Of a DNA stretch of 64,000 nucleotides, positions 59,935 through 64,000 are shown one piece after another (within the stretch, counting starts at the first letter, position 1; each line of letters begins with the position of its first letter). Under the pieces are notes generated by a model. It saw only the letters and a program-made list of their open reading frames with translations. It did not search any database and had not been told where the DNA came from. The position numbers were made by a program, and so were the translations under genes. This DNA is from Lysinibacillus agricola. GTDB lineage: Bacteria; Bacillota; Bacilli; Bacillales_A; Planococcaceae. Where the stretch lies: positions 4,343,501 through 4,407,500 of the forward strand of contig NZ_CP067341.1 of assembly GCF_016638705.1 (NCBI RefSeq). The letters are read 5' to 3'.

Positions 59935-60453
59935 TTATTTAATCTTAACCGAATGAACGATTTTCGTCATCTCATGTAAATTATCTTCAATATGTTTGGC
60001 CTGAGAAATGGTCGTCATTTTTACGCCACCACTATTTACAATAAGCTCAAATTCATCTTCATTATCGGTTTTTGAAACAGCTGTAAAGCCGAAAACACCA
60101 TCCTTTTCATAAGTATTTTCTTCGATTATGTTTTTTGAACTATCATCTTTTAATAAATTGTAATAGAGTTTACTATCTGTATCCTCGCGATCATTGATAA
60201 AAAGAATATAACTCTCTTTTCCTTTAGTTACTAATATATTATATGCATCTGAACTGTCGTCAACTTTAAAGTTTGAAGGTAAGTATAATTCTACATCCCC
60301 AACACTATCTGTATGCTCCTCTGGCTTTTCTGCAAAATCAGTTTTCGATATTTGAAGCCCATTTTTAATTTGTTCATCAACAGATTGATTACAGCCAGTA
60401 AGTACCAAAAGTAGAAGCATTAAGCCTACAGCTCTTAGCGATGTATAAGACAT
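59935..60453 (-). CDS. Small lipoprotein of unknown function
   Basis: A 172-residue secreted lipoprotein. The signal peptide GLMLLLLVLTGC gives a lipobox LTGC with Cys21 as the modified residue. The mature domain is mixed alpha/beta with VELYLPSNFKVDDSSDA and a Lys/Asp-rich middle (DREDTDSKLYYNLLKDDSS). I recognise no named family. It appears to be a stand-alone gene. Confidence 0.85.
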   Translation of the reverse strand: MSYTSLRAVGLMLLLLVLTGCNQSVDEQIKNGLQISKTDFAEKPEEHTDSVGDVELYLPSNFKVDDSSDAYNILVTKGKESYILFINDREDTDSKLYYNLLKDDSSKNIIEENTYEKDGVFGFTAVSKTDNEDEFELIVNSGGVKMTTISQAKHIEDNLHEMTKIVHSVKIK

Positions 60454-60548
60454 GTTTTTCTTCCTTTCATTGCTAACTTTTTTTCTATTTTAAAAAAATT
60501 TATGTAAAGTTGCAACTTCCCTGTTCCATTATCACTAATCTACAGACA

Positions 60549-61070
60549 CTACTCATGTGCTAATGTAAATAAATATTGACCAACAAGAAGCGAGACAATA
60601 TGCTCAAACATCATCTGACGACTTACTAACCCTTGCGTAAAAATACCTACAGCTCCCGCACCTTGTCGAATATCTCGAAGTTGTGTATATTGCTCCATTA
60701 CAGGCCCAAGTTCCTTCCCGGCTCTTATTTCCTGGGCAATTTCTTCTGGTAATATAATTTGTGCACCCGCAGCTGTAAAGGTTGTGCCATTTGATACTGT
60801 AAGTGCTCCCCAATTACAAACGTACATAACACCATCCATTTCAGTCACTCCGCCTTCTAAACCAAACGATAATTGCGCACCCGTCTCATTCATTGCATTT
60901 TTTGAACGGTTTATTGCTCCCTTTAGTGTTTCCTCATGAGTCATCGGTTGTTCAGATACTTGTGAAGTAGCTTTGACATAGGTAAAATTTGGTTCGTCAA
61001 AATATTTTCTAACTATAACTTCAACTGCCTCTGTTTTTGCTTTGTTTGTTGTCCCAATAGCTATGTTCAT
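60549..61070 (-). CDS. DUF84 inosine/xanthosine triphosphatase-like protein
   Basis: A 173-residue protein of the YjjX/DUF84 group, structurally related to ITPases that remove damaged purine triphosphates. Motifs: IAIGTTNKAKTEAVE at the N-terminus, EETLKGAINRSKNA near 52, LSFGLEGGVTEMDGVMY near 68 and the C-terminal RDIRQGAGAVGIFTQGLVSR. Substrate inferred from the family. Confidence 0.85.
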   Translation of the reverse strand: MNIAIGTTNKAKTEAVEVIVRKYFDEPNFTYVKATSQVSEQPMTHEETLKGAINRSKNAMNETGAQLSFGLEGGVTEMDGVMYVCNWGALTVSNGTTFTAAGAQIILPEEIAQEIRAGKELGPVMEQYTQLRDIRQGAGAVGIFTQGLVSRQMMFEHIVSLLVGQYLFTLAHE

Positions 61071-61094
61071 TTTTCAAATCCCTCCTTCTTCGCA

Positions 61095-61126
61095 TAGAAA
61101 AAGATGCCCCTAAAGGCACCTTTTAA
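61095..61126 (-). terminator. Terminator of ytoP
   Basis: AGGTGCC / GGGCATCT stem with a short loop followed by TTTTTC in gene sense. Confidence 0.75.
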
Positions 61127-61149
61127 CTTCTTTCAGCGGATGTCATACT

Positions 61150-62226
61150 TTACACATTAGCGTGAATCGTCGCTAATGTCGAACGATCTGCTTTTTTCAC
61201 TAGTTCTACAATTAAGGCTTTTGCTGCTGCATAATCATCAATATGAATAATTGACGCAGACGTATGAATATAGCGTGAGCAAACACCAATTACCGCACTA
61301 GGTACACCGTCATTTGCTGTGTGCACACGCCCTGCATCAGTTCCACCTTGTGACACAAAATATTGGTAAGGTATATGATTTGTTTCAGCTGTATCTAAGA
61401 TGAACTCTCGCATGCCTCGATGCGTGACCATTGTGCGGTCTAAAATACGTAATAAGGCACCTTTTCCAAGCTGACCAAACTGATTTTTTTCTCCTGACAT
61501 ATCATTTGCAGGTGAAGCATCTAGAGCAAAGAATAAATCTGGTTTAATCATATTCGCGGACACTTGAGCACCACGTAGACCAACCTCTTCCATTACATTC
61601 GCACCTGAATATAAATGCGAGGCAAGTTTTTCATCCTTTACTTCTTTCATCAATTCAATTGCCAATCCACAGCCATAGCGGTTATCCCAAGCTTTTGCCA
61701 TAATTTTTTTCGGATTGGCCATTGGTGTGAATGGGCAGACAGGGATAATTGATTGACCTGGGCGAACGCCAAGTGCAATAGCATCTTCTTTATTGTCTGC
61801 CCCAACATCTATTAGCATATTTTTAATATCCATCGGTTTAGAACGTTCAGCATCTGTTAGTAAATGTGGTGGTATTGATGCAATTACGCCAGGAATCGCA
61901 CCACTTTTAGTAAATATTTCAACGCGTTGTGCTAGCATAACCTGATTCCACCAGCCACCTAATGTTTGAAAGCGGATCATCCCGTTATCGGTAATTGAAG
62001 TAACCATGAATGCCACTTCATCCATATGACCAGCAACCAAAACTTTTGGTGCATCAGCAACATCACTACGCTTCACACCGAAAAATACCCCTAAATTATC
62101 CTGAACGATCTCATCCGAGTACTTTTCCAACTCAGAACGCATGAACGCACGCACTGCGTGTTCATTACCTGGCGCGCCTGGTAATTCTGTTAGTGTTTTA
62201 AATAATTGCAATGTTTCCTCATTCAT
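61150..62226 (-). CDS. ytoP: M42-family aminopeptidase YtoP
   Basis: A 358-residue di-zinc aminopeptidase/glutamyl-aminopeptidase type. Metal ligands are visible in [10 protein letters not shown] near 63, AWDNRYGC near 175, the catalytic Glu in [12 protein letters not shown] near 208, LDASPAND near 232 and the final His in [10 protein letters not shown] near 320. I place the start at 62226, nine bases after GGGGAGAG; an in-frame reading 46 codons longer runs into a repeat and has no family N-terminus. Confidence 0.92.
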   Translation of the reverse strand: MNEETLQLFKTLTELPGAPGNEHAVRAFMRSELEKYSDEIVQDNLGVFFGVKRSDVADAPKVLVAGHMDEVAFMVTSITDNGMIRFQTLGGWWNQVMLAQRVEIFTKSGAIPGVIASIPPHLLTDAERSKPMDIKNMLIDVGADNKEDAIALGVRPGQSIIPVCPFTPMANPKKIMAKAWDNRYGCGLAIELMKEVKDEKLASHLYSGANVMEEVGLRGAQVSANMIKPDLFFALDASPANDMSGEKNQFGQLGKGALLRILDRTMVTHRGMREFILDTAETNHIPYQYFVSQGGTDAGRVHTANDGVPSAVIGVCSRYIHTSASIIHIDDYAAAKALIVELVKKADRSTLATIHANV

Positions 62227-62277
62227 GATGACTCTCTCCCCACGAAGTAGAATATTCTTCCTGCCCATTGTATCATA

Positions 62278-62382
62278 TTTATCTTCATTCAGCAGAAGAC
62301 TCCCACCTCTGAAGGTGGCGAGATGAATTCGGATGTGGTTCCTTTTCAGTGGGTGTCCAAACACCTACTGAATGAAGATAAA
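62278..62382. repeat. Palindromic element with 15-bp inverted ends
   Basis: TTTATCTTCATTCAG at 62278-62292 is inverted exactly at 62368-62382. Inside are two hairpins, CCACCT/AGGTGG (62301-62316) and AGTGGGTGT/ACACCTACT (62348-62369), separated by GAATTCGGATGTGGTTCC. It looks like a small palindromic element such as an IS200/IS605-derived one, but no transposase is present. It lies just upstream of ytoP. Confidence 0.6.
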
Positions 62383-62400
62383 GCCTCCGACGGATATCAC

Positions 62401-62500
62401 GGATTTTGAAGGGAATGAATTGTGCGGGCACAATTCAAAATCCCAACACATTGTTTATCTGTGCGAAAGCGAAGCGACAGCCACAATTACGCCAAGGCGA
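62401..62500 (+). repeat. Nested palindrome and single 36-bp module (copy H)
   Basis: GGATTTTGAA..TTCAAAATCC encloses the perfect palindrome GAATTGTGC GG GCACAATTC (62418-62437). It is followed by one 36-bp module, TGTGCGAAAGCGAAGCG then ACAGCCACAATTACG. The rest of the gap up to ytzB shows only the AAGGAGG ribosome site of that gene. Confidence 0.65.
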
Positions 62501-62616
62501 AATTGATTTCTGTATTCGAAATATTGATACATTTCCTAAAAAGTGCTAAAGTGTGAACGTGCATTCACTCCGTATGCTATGTTAAAATGAAGCTATAGAA
62601 AAAGGAGGAAAAAGGC

Positions 62617-62931
62617 ATGAAATTACGTGATTTTTTAATTGGTGTTGCAACTGGCCTAGCTGCCGCAGTCATTGTTAAAGAAGCAAGTGAAAAGGTTTCT
62701 CCGTATGTACCTGCAGGACAAGTACTTGAAAACATAAAAAAGGAATTTAAAAAGGATTCTCCGATTGACGGTTCATGGATTTTTATGAAAACAGACAATT
62801 TTACAAATGGCATTATGACTATTCCAGTATACCGTGGAGGTATCTCTCGTATGCATGAGGGTGAAATGCAAACATTTGAATTTGCCGCAGACGCCCGCTC
62901 AGGTGTTGTAGTAGAGCTCACAGAAGTATAA
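62617..62931 (+). CDS. ytzB: YtzB, small membrane-anchored PepSY-like protein
   Basis: A 104-residue protein with an N-terminal hydrophobic segment (about 5-20, DFLIGVATGLAAAVIV) and a C-terminal domain of about 60 residues like the YtzB/PepSY group (GSWIFMKTDNFTNGIMTIPV). It has AAGGAGGAAAAAGGC before the ATG and is next to ytoP as in B. subtilis. Function unknown. Confidence 0.88.
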   Translation: MKLRDFLIGVATGLAAAVIVKEASEKVSPYVPAGQVLENIKKEFKKDSPIDGSWIFMKTDNFTNGIMTIPVYRGGISRMHEGEMQTFEFAADARSGVVVELTEV

Positions 62932-62974
62932 CTTTACTCAGTAATACGTGAACTTAAATTATAGAACCTTATCA

Positions 62975-63010
62975 AAGAAGCCATCTCAGCTATTTGAGAT
63001 GGCTTCTTTC
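62975..63010 (+). terminator. Terminator of ytzB
   Basis: AGAAGCCATCTCA / TGAGATGGCTTCT stem, 6-base loop, TTCTT. Confidence 0.92.
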
Positions 63011-63067
63011 TTGTTATAGAAAAATTTAACTTTTATGTCCAGCAAATTAAAGTGTGGTTTTTCAACA

Positions 63068-63470
63068 AAACGAGAGGTTGATTTCCGTTCCGACTGGGCG
63101 CTTTCCTGGGGGCGTCCGATGAGCCGCTTGGGCCAACATGATGTTGGTCACGAAGGCGTTATCACAGGATGTGATGCTCTTAGCCTTCGTTCCCCTATTT
63201 GCTCGCTCCAGGGTCTCGGGCCAACATGATGTTGGTCACGAAGGCGTTATCACAGGATGTGATGCTCTTAGCCTTCGTTCCCCTATTTGCTCGCTCCAGG
63301 GTCTCGGGCCAACACGATGTTGGTCACGAAGGCGTTATCACAGGACGTGATGCTTTTAGCCTTCGTTCCTCTATATCGCTAGTCCCCAAGGAGTCGCCCA
63401 GTCTCCACTCCAATCAACCACTTAACATAGAGTGTATCTTCTGGCATCTTACTATAGTTTATAGAGATTA
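63068..63470 (+). repeat. Mosaic repeat copy I with three tandem 88-bp hairpin modules
   Basis: Left end GGTTGATTTCCGTTCC + GACTGGGCG, core GGGGGCGTCCGATGAGCCG, then 88-bp units beginning GGCCAACATGATGTTGG at 63131, 63219 and 63307 (the last diverges at its end), right end CGCCCAGTCTCCACTCC, AATCAAC, and a tail that includes TATCTTCTGGCATC. Each unit holds ACGAAGGC..ATCACA-GGA-TGTGAT..GCCTTCGT, a nested hairpin. The frames across it are artefacts. Confidence 0.9.
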
Positions 63471-63489
63471 AACAAAACTTTAGCAGATT

Positions 63490-63655
63490 TTTTGTGCGAA
63501 AGCGCAGCGGTAGCAACAAATGTTTTCTGTAGCGAAAGCGCAGCGACAGCAACAATGTTTTATCTGTGCGAAAGCGCAGCGACAGCAACAATGTTTTCTG
63601 TGCGAAAGCGCAGCGACAGCAACAATGTTTTATCTGTGCGAAAGCTCAATGATAA
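63490..63655 (+). repeat. Mosaic repeat copy J: about five tandem 36-bp units
   Basis: Units of 34-37 bases starting TGTGCGAAAGCGCAGCG or TGTAGCGAAAGCGCAGCG and ending CAACAATGTTTTATC or ..TTTTC, head-to-tail. No unique spacers separate them. The last unit decays after GAAAGCTCAA. Confidence 0.9.
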
Positions 63656-63798
63656 TGTAGCGATAATAACAAATACTTATTTAAATAACTACAATAATAA
63701 TATATTTATTATTGAGTCACTGTTATTAATCTATTCTGTTCAATTATAGTGAGTAGCTATATCGTTCACTTTTGAAATGAATAAATTTATACGCTACT

Positions 63799-63927
63799 GC
63801 TGATTGGAGTGGAAGGCTACTCGACTCCCGTGGGAAAGCGAGACAGGCGAGACCCTGCACGGAGCGTAAGCGGAGGAAGCGGCTCGACGCTCGCCCACAG
63901 GAAAGCGAGTAGCCTGGAACGGAAATC
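63799..63927 (+). repeat. GC-rich palindromic intergenic repeat, fuller copy
   Basis: Left end TGATTGGAGTGGAAGGCTAC, TCGACTCCCGTGGGAAAGC, middle GCGTAAGCGGAGGAAGCGG, CTCGACGCTCGCCC, right end GCGAGTAGCCTGG + AACGGAAATCA. Ends are inverted (GGCTACTCG / CGAGTAGCC). Its outermost bases TGATTGGAGTGGA and TGATTTCCGTTCC (reverse of the right end) are also the outer bases of the mosaic repeat family. The remaining bases to 64000 hold no recognised gene. Confidence 0.8.
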
Positions 63928-64000
63928 ACCCTCATTTAAAAAAGTACAACATTTTACAAATTTCTCCTTAATCATTTTGTTTTCCGATTCTATGAAAAAA

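Noticed and set aside
62577..62921. 114-residue leftward frame opposite ytzB
   Set aside because: Antisense to a conserved gene in syntenic position with a strong ribosome site on the other strand.
63035..63591. Several overlapping open frames in the repeats after ytzB
   Set aside because: They exist only because the 88-bp and 36-bp units lack stops in some frames; sequences repeat with the DNA and have no ribosome sites.

Overview
The window is chromosomal DNA of a low-GC, endospore-forming Firmicute, most likely Lysinibacillus or a close Planococcaceae relative. The evidence is an alpha/beta-type small acid-soluble spore protein behind a sigma-G-type promoter, a Bacillus-like CcpA, a tyrS T-box, a TPP riboswitch, strong AGGAGG ribosome sites, and gene order that follows the B. 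subtilis ald-ytxK-tpx-yteJ-sppA / thiI-iscS-ezrA-hisJ-ytsP-dgcP-rpsD-tyrS / acsA-acuABC-ccpA-aroA-ytxH-ytxG-murC-sftA-ytpR-ytpQ-ytoP-ytzB backbone. The genus is inferred from memory of the family, not from a search.

Layout. 1-7.2 kb: start of ald, a universal stress protein, ytxK, tpx, an RDD membrane protein, sppA and an acyl-CoA synthetase. 7.3-12.6 kb: TPP-riboswitch-controlled thiM-thiD-thiE, then the spore protein gene, then thiI with its cysteine desulfurase partner; together these supply thiazole sulfur, the HMP and thiazole branches and tRNA thiolation. 13.2-20 kb: a GNAT, ezrA, hisJ, a free-Met-sulfoxide-reductase-like GAF protein, dgcP and rpsD.

20-31 kb is the accessory region, placed between rpsD and tyrS. 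A 3.8 kb integrative-element remnant (20018-23849) sits in the 3' end of rpsD. It has 15-bp direct-repeat att sites, a decayed tyrosine recombinase, a palindrome-rich non-coding segment, a secreted zinc metalloprotease and a membrane-anchored partner protein. Outside it lie an M23 endopeptidase, a 469-residue protein of unknown family preceded by two perfect LexA/DinR (SOS) boxes, two decayed genes, an iron-dependent alcohol dehydrogenase resembling Bacillus methanolicus Mdh, and a BtuF-like protein without a signal peptide.

31-62.9 kb: T-box-controlled tyrS, a class A PBP, an epimerase, the argC-argJ-argB-argD operon behind an ARG-box-like site, an IS3-family remnant fused to a decayed argC duplicate, acsA/acuABC, ccpA, aroA, a double-length FtsA-like ATPase, ytxH, ytxG, murC, sftA, ytpR, ytpQ, a lipoprotein, a DUF84 NTPase, an M42 aminopeptidase and ytzB.

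A second theme is a mosaic family of intergenic palindromic repeats at about ten loci. They share partly inverted ends and are assembled from two modules: a roughly 36-bp tandem unit and an 88-bp nested-hairpin unit, the latter present three times in tandem near 63.1 kb. No open reading frame in them looks real. The best candidates for undescribed biology are the rpsD-integrated element with its metalloprotease cargo, the SOS-boxed unknown gene next to a peptidoglycan hydrolase, and the modular repeat family.
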